From an uncultured bacterium (GTDB lineage Bacteria > Planctomycetota > UBA1135 > GCA-002686595): DNA of 64,000 nt. Numbering within the stretch: the first letter of the stretch is position 1; every line of letters starts with the position of its first letter. The notes beneath the pieces were generated by a model. The model was not told the DNA's origin. It searched no databases and worked only from the letters and a program-made list of their open reading frames with translations. The translations under genes and the position numbers were made by a program. Below are positions 1-8,772 of this stretch, in pieces. The stretch covers positions 124,001 through 188,000 of the forward strand of contig CALCXM010000082.1 of NCBI GenBank assembly GCA_937905825.1. Reading direction: 5' to 3'.

Positions 1-1
1 T

Positions 2-856
2 GGTGTGGCGGGGGATCAGGAGGGCCAACACATCCTCGAGGTCGACGTGGACCTGCAAGAGTTGGCTGAGATGCTCGGGGAAGAGCTCTCCCTGCCGAAT
101 ATTGAGCCCCGGGGCGACCGCCAAATGGACAGCGAGGGCGGCAAGTACAGCGGCATTCGCCAAACCGGCCCCAAGTCCCTGCGGCATTTCCGCAGGACCT
201 ACGACCGCGCCTTGCGCCGGGTGATTGCTTCAGGTGAGTGGGATCCCTTGCAGCCCAAGGTCATTCCAATTCACGACGACGAACGCATCCGCAGTTGCAA
301 GCCAGTTCCCAAGCCGGATTCCTCCGCCGTGATCATTCACATGATGGACGTGTCCGGGTCCATGGGGCGCGAACAGAAGGAAGTGGTGCGCATCAAAGCC
401 TTCTGGATCGATACTTGGTTGCGCAGTCAGTACAACAACATCGAAGTGGTCTACATCGTTCACGATGCGACCGCTCGCATCGTGGACAAGGAGACCTTCT
501 TCCACATCCGCGAATCCGGGGGAACCAAGATCTCCTCAGCCTACGATGTGCTGCTCGAACAGATCCGTGAGGTCTACCGGCCCGAGGACTGGAACATCTA
601 CCCTTTTCACTACTCGGACGGTGACAACTGGTCCGCCCGCGATACGGAGAAGTGCATCACCCTCTTGCGCGATGAGATCTTGCCGCGCGTCAACCAGTTC
701 TGCTATGGACAGGTCAAGAGTGCCTACGGGTCCGGCCAATTCCTGAAGGACCTGGATGGAGCCTTGGCTCACGATCCACGCATCATCACTTCCAGCGTCG
801 AGGACCGCGAAGGCATTCCCGGGGCGATCAAGGACTTCCTAGGGGCTGGATCCTGA
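2..856 (+). CDS. DUF444 (YeaH/YhbH-like) VWA protein, 5' truncated by window edge
   Basis: The reading frame is already open at the first bases, so the N-terminus lies outside the window. About 284 codons remain, against roughly 430 residues for full-length YeaH. The visible part carries the family's conserved DRQMDSEGG region and a von Willebrand A-type metal-binding motif (DVSGSMG, about residue 115), followed by the typical HDATA and ESGGTKISSAY stretches. In other bacteria DUF444 proteins are encoded with the PrkA/YeaG serine kinase and SpoVR, in stationary-phase or sporulation-linked clusters. Here the SpoVR gene follows directly: the TGA stop shares one base with its ATG (TGATG), indicating translational coupling. 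The exact molecular role of the family is unknown. The prkA gene would be expected just upstream of the window. Confidence 0.93.
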   Translation, partial: GVAGDQEGQHILEVDVDLQELAEMLGEELSLPNIEPRGDRQMDSEGGKYSGIRQTGPKSLRHFRRTYDRALRRVIASGEWDPLQPKVIPIHDDERIRSCKPVPKPDSSAVIIHMMDVSGSMGREQKEVVRIKAFWIDTWLRSQYNNIEVVYIVHDATARIVDKETFFHIRESGGTKISSAYDVLLEQIREVYRPEDWNIYPFHYSDGDNWSARDTEKCITLLRDEILPRVNQFCYGQVKSAYGSGQFLKDLDGALAHDPRIITSSVEDREGIPGAIKDFLGAGS

Positions 857-2268
857 TGGTACGCAGCGGCCCCTTGCCCGCCGAGTTGCGGGAGCTCAAC
901 GTTCAGATCGAAGGCATCGCCCGCGCCTCCGGATTGGACTTCTTTCCGGTCATCTTCAAGTTGCTCGACGCCCGCGACGTGAACGGTCTGGCCGCCTATG
1001 GGGGATTCCCCGTGCGCTATCCGTCCTGGCGTTTCGGCATGGAATTCGAACGCCTGGAGAAGGGCTACTCCTGGGGTCTTTCCAAGATCTACGAGTTGGT
1101 GATCAACAACAATCCAACCTACGCCTACCTGGTGAACTCCAACTCTTTGATGGAGCAGAAGCTGGTGATGGCCCACGTCTTCGGCCACGCGGACTTCTTC
1201 AAGCACAACATCTGGTTCAAGCCCACTGAGCGTCAAATGGTGGACGTGATGGCGGCCCATGGCATTCGGGTGCGGCGCTACATCGACCAGTACGGGACCG
1301 ATCAGGTGGAGGCCTTCCTCGACCAAGCCCTGGCCTTGGATACCTTGATCGATCCCTACTTGCCACTGCGTGAGGCCCGCCAAGCGGGTGGCCCTGTGGC
1401 TACACCTCTCTCGCCTCTCGAGCGCGCCAAGCGTTCCTTCGATGCGGCGAGCGGTTCGCGGGCCAAGGAGCAAGGGAGCGTGCCAGCACCGGCACGCTCT
1501 CACTCGCCTTTGGATGTGCTGGGCTTCCTGGCTGAACAGGCGGACCTCTGTGAGTGGCAGCGCGACATCTTGCGCATCGTGCGTGAGGAAGCCTACTACT
1601 TCGTGCCGCAACGCATGACCAAGGTCATGAACGAAGGCTGGGCCTCTTTCTGGCACAGCCGCATCATGACGCGCTCCCTACTCGGTCCCGCGGACATCAT
1701 CGACTTCGCCGACTGCCACAGTGGCGCGACCGCGAGCCAACCGGGACAATTGAACCCCTACAAGCTCGGGATCGACTTGTTCCGTCATGCGGCCGAGCGT
1801 GGCGAGGACTTGTTTCAACTGCGCGCGGTGCACAACGATGTGTCCTTCATCGACGCCCTGGTCGACGAGGAGTTTGCGCGCAAATCAGAGCTCTTTCTCT
1901 ACAATCGCAACGCTCGCACCGGGGCCATGGAGGTTTCCGACCGGGATTGGCGGGCGATCAAGGCTCAACTCTTGGCTTCGATGGCTGGCGGAGGCGTGCC
2001 GCAGATTGAGTTGCTGGATGCGGACTACGAGGGACGTGGTGAGCTCTTGCTGCAACACCGTTTCGATGGTCGTGAGCTGCAACTGGACCAAGCGGGCGTC
2101 ACCCTGAGCCAGGTGGCGAAGATGTGGAAACGCCCGTGTCATTTATTGACCCAGTCCGAGGGCAGCGGTTTGCGGCTCTGCTCGGATGGGGAAGAGGTCA
2201 AACGCATCGAAACCGCGGAGAATCCAGAGCCTGAAGGGGACTCCGACGAGCAGCGCCAGGCCAGCTGA
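856..2268 (+). CDS. SpoVR family protein
   Basis: A 470-residue cytoplasmic protein recognisable as SpoVR/YcgB by its conserved core: EKGYSWGLSKIYELVINNNP, HVFGHADFFKHNIWF, the MNEGWASFWHSRIM motif and the LNPYKLGIDLF segment. The length is close to the usual SpoVR size. SpoVR is named for a Bacillus spore cortex defect. In non-spore-formers it is linked genetically with PrkA and DUF444 and is thought to act in stationary-phase physiology; its biochemical activity is not established. The ATG start overlaps the upstream DUF444 stop by one base. A 19-bp palindrome begins four bases after the stop codon, so the transcription unit may end there. Confidence 0.95.
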   Translation: MVRSGPLPAELRELNVQIEGIARASGLDFFPVIFKLLDARDVNGLAAYGGFPVRYPSWRFGMEFERLEKGYSWGLSKIYELVINNNPTYAYLVNSNSLMEQKLVMAHVFGHADFFKHNIWFKPTERQMVDVMAAHGIRVRRYIDQYGTDQVEAFLDQALALDTLIDPYLPLREARQAGGPVATPLSPLERAKRSFDAASGSRAKEQGSVPAPARSHSPLDVLGFLAEQADLCEWQRDILRIVREEAYYFVPQRMTKVMNEGWASFWHSRIMTRSLLGPADIIDFADCHSGATASQPGQLNPYKLGIDLFRHAAERGEDLFQLRAVHNDVSFIDALVDEEFARKSELFLYNRNARTGAMEVSDRDWRAIKAQLLASMAGGGVPQIELLDADYEGRGELLLQHRFDGRELQLDQAGVTLSQVAKMWKRPCHLLTQSEGSGLRLCSDGEEVKRIETAENPEPEGDSDEQRQAS

Positions 2269-2271
2269 GTG

Positions 2272-2290
2272 CGATAAGTGACACTTATCG
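2272..2290. promoter_or_regulatory. 19-bp near-perfect palindrome, candidate operator
   Basis: CGATAAGTGACACTTATCG reads identically on both strands except for the central base (two 9-bp half-sites). It sits 4 bp after the SpoVR stop and about 50 bp before the GTG of the transporter-acyltransferase gene. No T-run follows, which argues against a terminator. The half-site spacing suits a dimeric helix-turn-helix regulator. The cognate protein is unknown. Confidence 0.55.
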
Positions 2291-2339
2291 AATTGGCCAT
2301 AAAGGTTTAGCGGCTAGTCGATCCGGTGGCCCGTAGAGT

Positions 2340-5300
2340 GTGGCAGACCCGACCCTGGAACTGGAGGTTCCATTGCTACAACTCTTACGACAACGCCCCT
2401 TCGCGGCCCTCACGCTGACCCAGTTCTTGGGAGCGTTGAACGACAACGCGTTCAAGCAGTTGGTGCTGCTCTTGTCCCTGTCGACAGCGCTACCGTGGAT
2501 CGCAAACGAAGGTTGGATCGCCCAGTGGGGTCAGTCCCTGGCCTTGGCTGCCTTCGCCTTGCCCTTCATTCTGTTTGGCGTGTTCACTGGCTCCCTGGCG
2601 GACCGTTTCAGCAAGCGTCGGGTGATGATCGCTAGCAACGGGGCGGAGATCGTGATCATGGGTCTGGGTGGACTCGCGTTCTCGCTCCAGAGCTTTGCCC
2701 TGCTGCTGATCGTGCTCTTCCTAATGGGCACCCAAAGCGCGTTCTTCGGTCCGAGCAAGTACGCTGCGATTCCTGAGTTGACGGACCCCCGGGACCTTTC
2801 GCGTGCCAACGGCGTGATCCAGATGACCACCTCCGTGGCCATCGTGCTTGGCATGGCCATGGGCGGCCAGGTCTTCGAGGCTTTCGGGGATGCGTTGCCT
2901 GCGGCGGCCATGCTGTTTGCGAGCATCTCCTTGGTGGGTTGGTTGGCTAGCTTGCGGCTTCCAAAATTGCCGGCCATGGGCAGCGGCCGCCCGCTGCGCT
3001 TCAACCCCTTCGGAGAAAGCCTGCGCCAGTGGCGACTGATTCGTGATCAGAAGCCCCTGGTGCTATCGATCCTGGCCAGCGCGTTCTTCTACCTGGTGGG
3101 CGCGGTCTTGATGCTGGTGATCAACGAGTACGGAAGCTGGCTCGAACTCAGCGCCTCGTCCATCTCGTTGCTGTTAGCGATCCTCTCCCTGGGCGTTGGT
3201 TTGGGGTCCCTGTTGGCAGCCTCCATGTCCGGGGATCGCATCGAGAGCGGATTGATTCCCGCTGGACTGGTCGGCATGTCCCTGTGTTTGGCAGCCGTCT
3301 TGTTCGCGCCGCTTTCGGAAAACTGGCTGAGGCTCTGCCTGTTCGGCGCAGGAGCCAGCTCTGGGTTCTTCACGATCCCCGTGCGCGCGTTGATTCAGAA
3401 GTTGCCCGCAGCGGAGGACCGTGGCAGCGTCCTGGGGCTCAGCGAAATGCTGGACTTCATCGGGATCCTGATGGCAGCCGGGCTCTTTGCGGCAATGCAG
3501 ACCCTTGGACCGCTCAGTCCGCCGCAGATGATCTTGGCGCTCGGCGGACTGACCCTGCTCTTCGCCGTTGGCTCTACTTGCTACACGATTGAGTTCGCCC
3601 TGCGCTTCTGGTTGGCCTTTGTGATCCGCACGGTTTACAAGATACGCACCCGTGGCATCGGCAACATTCCGCGCCGGGGCGGGGCCTTGCTGGTGGCCAA
3701 CCATTTGTCTTTCGTGGATGCGCTGCTGGTCACGGCGGCGGTGGATCGCCCCGTGCGCTTCATGATGTACCGGGCCTTTTTCGATATGCCGATCATCGGC
3801 ACCTTCGCACGCTTGGTGGGGGCCATTCCGGTCTCCGCGGAAGATGACAGGACGACAAAGCAAGCCTCCCTCGAGCACGCTGCGGAGCTCTTGAAGGCAG
3901 GCGAGTTGGTCTGCATCTTTGCGGAAGGGGGCATTTCTCGCAGCGGTTCGCTGATGGGCTTTCGCAAAGGCCTGGAACGCATCTCGAGGCGCGCCGGCAC
4001 TCCCATCGTGCCGGTCGCCTTGGACGGTGTGTGGGGCAGCATCTTCAGTTTTGAGGGGGGGCGTTTCTTCTGGAAGCGGCCGAAGCGCTTGCGCTACCCG
4101 GTGGATGTGGTGATCGGCACGGAACTGCCTTCGACGACTCCCGCCTGGCAGGTGCGCGACGCCGTGCAACAGTTGATCGGTGTGGCCCGCAGCGCAAACC
4201 CGCGCACCCTCTGTGAACGCTTTCTGATCTCGGCCAAGCGCAATTCGAAACGCACGGCTGTGGTCGACAGTGACGGCACGCGCTTGACCTACAAGAAACT
4301 GTTGGTGAGCACCCTAGCCCTGCGTTCGCTCTTCGCCCGTCGCTTGCGCGGCAGTCACTGCGTTGGGATCTTCCTGCCTCCAGGAGCCGGGGCGGTCCTG
4401 GCCCACTTGGCCACGACCTTCGCAGGCAAGCTGCCGATTCACTTGAACTACTCCCTAGGCAGCGCGGACCTGCAGGATCCGATTCGTCGCGCGGGCATTG
4501 CACAGGTCGTGACTTCCCCGCGTTTTCTGAAGGCACTCGATACCCCCTCCCCGATGTCCTCGGATGCGACCGTCATGCTGGAGGGACTGGCGGCTGAGTT
4601 GACCGCATGGGACAAGCTGCGCGCCGCCCTGTTGGCCAGCCTTCCCCTATGGATTCTGTTGCGCTTGGTGAAGCCCGTGCACAGTCCTGAAGACACGGCC
4701 ACTGTCCTGTTCTCCAGCGGCAGCACGGGAACTCCCAAGGGTGTGGTGTTGAGTCACCGCAACGTGCTCTCGAACGTGGACTCCTTCTCGCGCGCTGTGA
4801 GCTTGGGGCCGGAGGACAGCTTGCTGGGCGTCTTGCCCTTCTTCCACAGCTTCGGTCAAACGGTGACCCTCTGGGCTCCTCTGATCTATGGAGCGAAGAC
4901 CGTCTACCACAACCGTCCCACGGAAGGGGGCCGTATCGCTGAGCTGTGCGTGGCGGAAGGGGTGACCGTTTGTTTGGCCACGCCGACGTTCTATCAAGCT
5001 TGGATGCGGCGCATGCCCGCGGCTGCTTTGGCAAGCTTGCGGCTGGCGGTGACCGGCGCCGAGAAGTTGCAGCCACGCTTCGCTGCTGCTTTCGAGGAGA
5101 AGTACGGCATTCACATGCTGGAAGGCTATGGCTGCACGGAACTGTCCCCTTGTGTTTCCGTGAATCTACCGGACCTCGCGGATGTCGGGCAAGCGCAAAG
5201 CGGGAAGCGCGCCGGCAGCGTCGGTCGGCCCCTTCCCGGAGTGAGCGTGCGCGTGCTCGATCAAGCAACGGGAGAGATCCTGCCCCCCGGAGCGGAAGGG

Positions 5301-5825
5301 GACCTGTGGGTGTCCGGGCCGAATGTGATGGGCGGCTACCTCGGGGATGAAGCGCGCAGTGCAGAAGTTCTGCGAGAGGGCTGGTACGACACCGGGGACA
5401 TCGGCCTCTTGGACCGTGACGGTTTCGTGCTGCTGACGGACCGCCGTTCGCGCTTCGCCAAGATTGCTGGAGAGATGGTTCCCGAGGGCCGCGTCGAAGA
5501 GTGCTTGATCGAACTGGCGGCGGATCTTTGCGATGCCGCTGGTCTTGACGTGGAAGAGCGCCCCGAGATCGCGGTCAGCGCGGTGCCCGACGATCGCAAG
5601 GGGGAACGCTTGGTCGTGCTGCACACGCCCTTGCCCTTTGACGTTCAACTTCTAACAGCGAGTCTGAGCCAGAGCCAATTGCCGGTGCTCTACCAACCAA
5701 GGCCCGATCAGTACTACAAAGTGCCGGAGATCCCCAAGCTAGGAACGGGCAAGACCGACTTGAAGGGACTCAAGGATTTGGCGCTGGACCTCGTTGGGAT
5801 TTCCCCTAAGGCTGAGGCGTCCTGA
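2340..5825 (+). CDS. MFS (LplT-like) - PlsC acyltransferase - acyl-AMP ligase fusion (Aas-like)
   Basis: One 1161-residue polypeptide with three units. Residues about 15-410 form a 12-helix MFS transporter resembling the lysophospholipid flippase LplT (TQFLGALNDNAFKQ near the start). Residues about 430-620 are a PlsC/LPLAT acyltransferase with the NHLSFVD (HX4D) motif near residue 454. Residues about 640-1150 are an AMP-binding acyl-ACP/acyl-CoA ligase with the P-loop SSGSTGTPKG near 790 and EGYGCTE near 927. In E. coli LplT and Aas are separate proteins that import lysophosphatidylethanolamine and re-acylate it; the fusion suggests the same pathway in one inner-membrane protein. Translation appears to start at a GTG. 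The last 20 bp overlap the convergent oxidoreductase gene. Confidence 0.92.
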   Translation: MADPTLELEVPLLQLLRQRPFAALTLTQFLGALNDNAFKQLVLLLSLSTALPWIANEGWIAQWGQSLALAAFALPFILFGVFTGSLADRFSKRRVMIASNGAEIVIMGLGGLAFSLQSFALLLIVLFLMGTQSAFFGPSKYAAIPELTDPRDLSRANGVIQMTTSVAIVLGMAMGGQVFEAFGDALPAAAMLFASISLVGWLASLRLPKLPAMGSGRPLRFNPFGESLRQWRLIRDQKPLVLSILASAFFYLVGAVLMLVINEYGSWLELSASSISLLLAILSLGVGLGSLLAASMSGDRIESGLIPAGLVGMSLCLAAVLFAPLSENWLRLCLFGAGASSGFFTIPVRALIQKLPAAEDRGSVLGLSEMLDFIGILMAAGLFAAMQTLGPLSPPQMILALGGLTLLFAVGSTCYTIEFALRFWLAFVIRTVYKIRTRGIGNIPRRGGALLVANHLSFVDALLVTAAVDRPVRFMMYRAFFDMPIIGTFARLVGAIPVSAEDDRTTKQASLEHAAELLKAGELVCIFAEGGISRSGSLMGFRKGLERISRRAGTPIVPVALDGVWGSIFSFEGGRFFWKRPKRLRYPVDVVIGTELPSTTPAWQVRDAVQQLIGVARSANPRTLCERFLISAKRNSKRTAVVDSDGTRLTYKKLLVSTLALRSLFARRLRGSHCVGIFLPPGAGAVLAHLATTFAGKLPIHLNYSLGSADLQDPIRRAGIAQVVTSPRFLKALDTPSPMSSDATVMLEGLAAELTAWDKLRAALLASLPLWILLRLVKPVHSPEDTATVLFSSGSTGTPKGVVLSHRNVLSNVDSFSRAVSLGPEDSLLGVLPFFHSFGQTVTLWAPLIYGAKTVYHNRPTEGGRIAELCVAEGVTVCLATPTFYQAWMRRMPAAALASLRLAVTGAEKLQPRFAAAFEEKYGIHMLEGYGCTELSPCVSVNLPDLADVGQAQSGKRAGSVGRPLPGVSVRVLDQATGEILPPGAEGDLWVSGPNVMGGYLGDEARSAEVLREGWYDTGDIGLLDRDGFVLLTDRRSRFAKIAGEMVPEGRVEECLIELAADLCDAAGLDVEERPEIAVSAVPDDRKGERLVVLHTPLPFDVQLLTASLSQSQLPVLYQPRPDQYYKVPEIPKLGTGKTDLKGLKDLALDLVGISPKAEAS

Positions 5826-6942
5826 GAAAGCGCGCGGGGTCCACCGCTTCGGCGATCTTGTCCCCTTGGCTTTCCCCGCAGATCAAGCGCGCCGCCAAGC
5901 GTCCAACTCCGACCGAGGTGCTCATGCCGTGGCCGCCGAGGCCCGCGACCCAAAAGAGTCCGGGAACTTGTACGTCGTAGCCGATGGCAAACTCGGGATC
6001 GTCGGCGAAGGTGCGCATGCCCGCCCAGAAGTGCGCGGCGGGGGCGTTGGCGTATTGCGGCAAGCACTCAGCTGTGCGCTGGGCGATGAGCTCGAGCACC
6101 GCTGGCAAGGGGTTGCAAGCGTCCGGATCGACCACGTCTTGATCGCAAGCGCAAAGCATCAAGCCGCCACTCTCGGGGCGCACGTAGTAGGCATCGACCT
6201 CCGACCACAGGATCGGTGCCCGCGCATCGACTTCGGCATCGGCGCCGGTCACCAAGAGGTGTCGACGGCGGGGCTCCAGCTGCAGGCTGGATCCCAGGGA
6301 ATGCCCGAGGGGTTCGGCCCAGGCGCCGGCGGCGATCACCACGCAGTCCGCATGCAGTTCACTGCCGTCCTTCAAGCGCACGCCTGTGGCGCGCGTGCCT
6401 TCCGTCAAGATCGAGTCCACCTGGGCCTGCAAGCGGAACTGCGCTCCCGCGAGTTTTGCCTGGCGCACGAAGCAGTCGAAGAGCATGGACGTATCGATGT
6501 GGCCCTCGTCGTGCACGAGGAAGGCGCCTTGCTTGGCGCCATTCCAATGGGGCATGAGTTCTTCGAGTTGCTCGGGACTCAGGCGCTCGACGCTGCCGGG
6601 GGCCTTCTGGGCGTGCCAAGCGTCGTACTCTTCCGGATCCAAGGTGCATGGGATCAGCACCAGACCGACCGCATCCACCAGGGGCACGGCCGTGAAACCG
6701 GCGGGCGGGTCGTGCAAGAAAGCGGCGGTCTCCAAGGCCAACTGCCGGCTCGCCCGATGACCGGTGCAAGTTCGCAGGATGCTCGCGTTCTTCGAAGTGG
6801 AGTGGGCGCCGAGTTGGGATTCGCGCTCGAGCACCGTGCACTGAATGCCGCGCTGGCTGAGACCCCAGGCGGTGGCAGCCCCCGCAATTCCTCCGCCGAT
6901 CACGAGGACGTTCTGGGGTGAGTCGTGCGGAACAACTTGCAT
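5806..6942 (-). CDS. FAD-dependent oxidoreductase, DAO (D-amino acid/glycine oxidase) family
   Basis: A 378-residue flavoprotein. The N-terminal Rossmann motif VLVIGGGIAGAATAW (about residues 12-26) binds the FAD ADP moiety. LERESQLGAHSTSKNAS follows, typical of the DAO family, and the C-terminal VAGLGGHGMSTSVGVGRLAA closes the FAD site. Such enzymes oxidise amino or imino acids, glycerol-3-phosphate or related substrates; the substrate cannot be told here. The frame is open to 7092, but that would overlap the upstream gene by over 100 bp, so the ATG at 6942 just ahead of the Rossmann strand is preferred. It is the last gene of a minus-strand run after the NUDIX and amidotransferase-like genes, and ends convergent with the acyltransferase fusion. 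Confidence 0.88.
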   Translation of the reverse strand: MQVVPHDSPQNVLVIGGGIAGAATAWGLSQRGIQCTVLERESQLGAHSTSKNASILRTCTGHRASRQLALETAAFLHDPPAGFTAVPLVDAVGLVLIPCTLDPEEYDAWHAQKAPGSVERLSPEQLEELMPHWNGAKQGAFLVHDEGHIDTSMLFDCFVRQAKLAGAQFRLQAQVDSILTEGTRATGVRLKDGSELHADCVVIAAGAWAEPLGHSLGSSLQLEPRRRHLLVTGADAEVDARAPILWSEVDAYYVRPESGGLMLCACDQDVVDPDACNPLPAVLELIAQRTAECLPQYANAPAAHFWAGMRTFADDPEFAIGYDVQVPGLFWVAGLGGHGMSTSVGVGRLAARLICGESQGDKIAEAVDPARFLRTPQP

Positions 6943-6980
6943 GAGCGGCAGTGTAGCAGGCTGCGCACCCCGCCCCAAGC

Positions 6981-8096
6981 TCAGCGAGCCTCGTTCCAGT
7001 TGCAGTCGAAGGGCAGGTTCAGCCAGGTGCGGCGGCCCGCCGCATCTCGTTTGCGCTGCCCTTGGGAGCGCTCGTCCCAATCCATGCTCCAAAAGGCTCC
7101 AAGGCCTTCCAACGTGGTTTTTTGCCTACGGGGGCGTTCGAGCCACTCCAAGAGCTCTAGTCCCGATGCACGGGAGGTGGCTTGGGGCTTGTCGGAGTTC
7201 AGGTTGCGGCCATCCCGGGGCAGCGCGTCTGCGGAGATCCAGCGGGGCTCCGCCAGCTGCTTGCCCTCGCCCATCAGGATCGGCGCGGAGCCCACTTTCC
7301 AGTGGTCGCCCTCGCCGAGGGAGGAGAGGCGCCCAGCGCGGAAGCCACGTGGAAAACTGCGCGCGCGAGTCACGTCGAAGATCAGCACGCGGCCGGGGCC
7401 GCGCACGATGAGGGTGCGGGTGGCGCGATCGAATTCGAGCATCACAGAGCCCACGAAGTAGGCCGCCCGCTGGACCTGGTTCGCATGCATGGCCTGCAGC
7501 AAGCGTTGCGGGGAGCTGTCCTTCCAGGAGTCCGATCCGAACATCAGCCCCGGCCCCAGGTCCAGGTTGACCCGGGCTTCGGGAGCGTCCTGCGCTAGCC
7601 GTGGGTTGCGCTGGGGCTCGTCCAGATCTTCCCGGCTGACCACCACGCCGCCCCCGAGAAAGGCGCAGGCACCGCCCACGGCGAAGAGCGGCTTCTTCGA
7701 CTTGGCAGCATCCACCAGGACTTGAGGCAAGTAGGAGACGCTGCCCTTGGGGTAGGCCAGGTGGTACCAGCCCATGAAGGAACCGCCGGAGAGCACGAGG
7801 GCTTGAGCGTTGCGACTCTGCTCTAAGGACTCGCCGCGTTCGAGTTCGGCGCCCAGGGCCGGGTCCGCCTTGGCTTGGTCCGTTGTGGGATCGAAGGCCA
7901 AGGGAAAGACCGAATCAAAGGCGGCGATGCGTGGGGCCACCAGTTGCGCAAAGGCGGAGTCTTCTGCAACGAAGTAGACGTGCCCGAGGGTTGTCGGTGT
8001 TTCCTCCTGAGTGCCCGGCGACTCCTGCGGCGAGCGACCGAGGAGCGAGAGCGCCAGGGCCCCGGCGCAAAGAGTTGGAAGGAGGAGGGCGGCCAT
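6981..8096 (-). CDS. Exported protein with degenerate class I amidotransferase-like (DJ-1/PfpI or cyanophycinase-type) core
   Basis: A 371-residue protein with an N-terminal hydrophobic segment (residues about 1-20), likely a signal peptide or anchor. The middle part, QALVLSGGSFMGW ... LPQVLVDAAKSKKPLFAVGGACAFLGGG, resembles the strand-nucleophile-elbow layout of class I glutamine amidotransferase-like folds. The elbow reads GGAC rather than a classical G-x-C-x-G or G-x-S-A-G, so catalysis is doubtful. The C-terminal half (about 200 residues) matches nothing I recognise. It lies 29 bp after the NUDIX gene and 38 bp before the FAD oxidoreductase, so the three may be cotranscribed. The family assignment is tentative. 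Confidence 0.5.
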   Translation of the reverse strand: MAALLLPTLCAGALALSLLGRSPQESPGTQEETPTTLGHVYFVAEDSAFAQLVAPRIAAFDSVFPLAFDPTTDQAKADPALGAELERGESLEQSRNAQALVLSGGSFMGWYHLAYPKGSVSYLPQVLVDAAKSKKPLFAVGGACAFLGGGVVVSREDLDEPQRNPRLAQDAPEARVNLDLGPGLMFGSDSWKDSSPQRLLQAMHANQVQRAAYFVGSVMLEFDRATRTLIVRGPGRVLIFDVTRARSFPRGFRAGRLSSLGEGDHWKVGSAPILMGEGKQLAEPRWISADALPRDGRNLNSDKPQATSRASGLELLEWLERPRRQKTTLEGLGAFWSMDWDERSQGQRKRDAAGRRTWLNLPFDCNWNEAR

Positions 8097-8125
8097 AGCT
8101 CAGCTAGTCTGGCTGATGGGCGGGG

Positions 8126-8728
8126 TCACAGGGGAATTCGCAGGTCGAGGACCTTGCAAAGGGCGGTCAGCACCAGGGAGTGGGCGATCGCTCCAGAGGC
8201 GATGCCCTCGCGAACCTGTGCTTCGCTTTGCAGCACGATCGCGATGTCTTCCCCGCTGTCCATGTTCTGGGGGGCGGTCAGTTGCGCGTCCTGCGCGAGC
8301 CAGTGATGGCAAAGGTTGTTGTGGAAGGCCGGGTTGGGTTGCACGCAGCCCAGGTACGTCCACTGGTCGCTGGTGTAGCCGGTCTCTTCTTGAAGCTCGC
8401 GTTTGGCCGCGTCCCCGTGGGGTTCGGCCTTCTCCACCATGCCCCCGGGAATTTCAAGGGTCATGTCCTGGCTGCCAAAGCGGTACTGCTTCGCCAGGAC
8501 GTATTGGCCCTCTGGCGTGCGCGCCACCACGTTGACCCAGTCTGGCGTGTCGAGCACCAGGCGCTGGAAACTCTCTCCGGTGCGCGGATGCTGCACCTGA
8601 TCATAGCGCGGGCGAAAGATCATCATGTGAGGTTCCTTCTGGCCCTCAACCGTCTTCCAGGGCAGGAGCCCCTGCGCGTCGGTGTTGACGCCTGCGCTAG
8701 GGTTCTGTTCGTTCTTTGGTTCAGTCAT
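8126..8728 (-). CDS. NUDIX hydrolase (ADP-ribose pyrophosphatase-like)
   Basis: A 200-residue protein containing a complete Nudix box G-x5-E-x7-REUxEExGU (GGMVEK ... RELQEETGY, about residues 95-118), preceded by the beta-rich part common to ADP-sugar pyrophosphatases (QYRFGSQDMTLEIPGGM). It probably hydrolyses an ADP-sugar or another nucleoside diphosphate derivative in a Mg-dependent way; the substrate is not determined. The frame extends to 8797, but the ATG at 8728 avoids overlap with the divergent thioesterase gene and is preferred. A divergent promoter region of only about 45 bp separates the two genes. Confidence 0.9.
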   Translation of the reverse strand: MTEPKNEQNPSAGVNTDAQGLLPWKTVEGQKEPHMMIFRPRYDQVQHPRTGESFQRLVLDTPDWVNVVARTPEGQYVLAKQYRFGSQDMTLEIPGGMVEKAEPHGDAAKRELQEETGYTSDQWTYLGCVQPNPAFHNNLCHHWLAQDAQLTAPQNMDSGEDIAIVLQSEAQVREGIASGAIAHSLVLTALCKVLDLRIPL

Positions 8729-8772
8729 GACTGCGGTAGTTTCGTTGGCACGGGAAATGTACCGTGATCCCC

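Noticed and set aside
5794-6921. A 375-codon plus-strand frame opposite the FAD oxidoreductase
   Set aside because: Antisense shadow; the minus strand carries the FAD-binding motifs.
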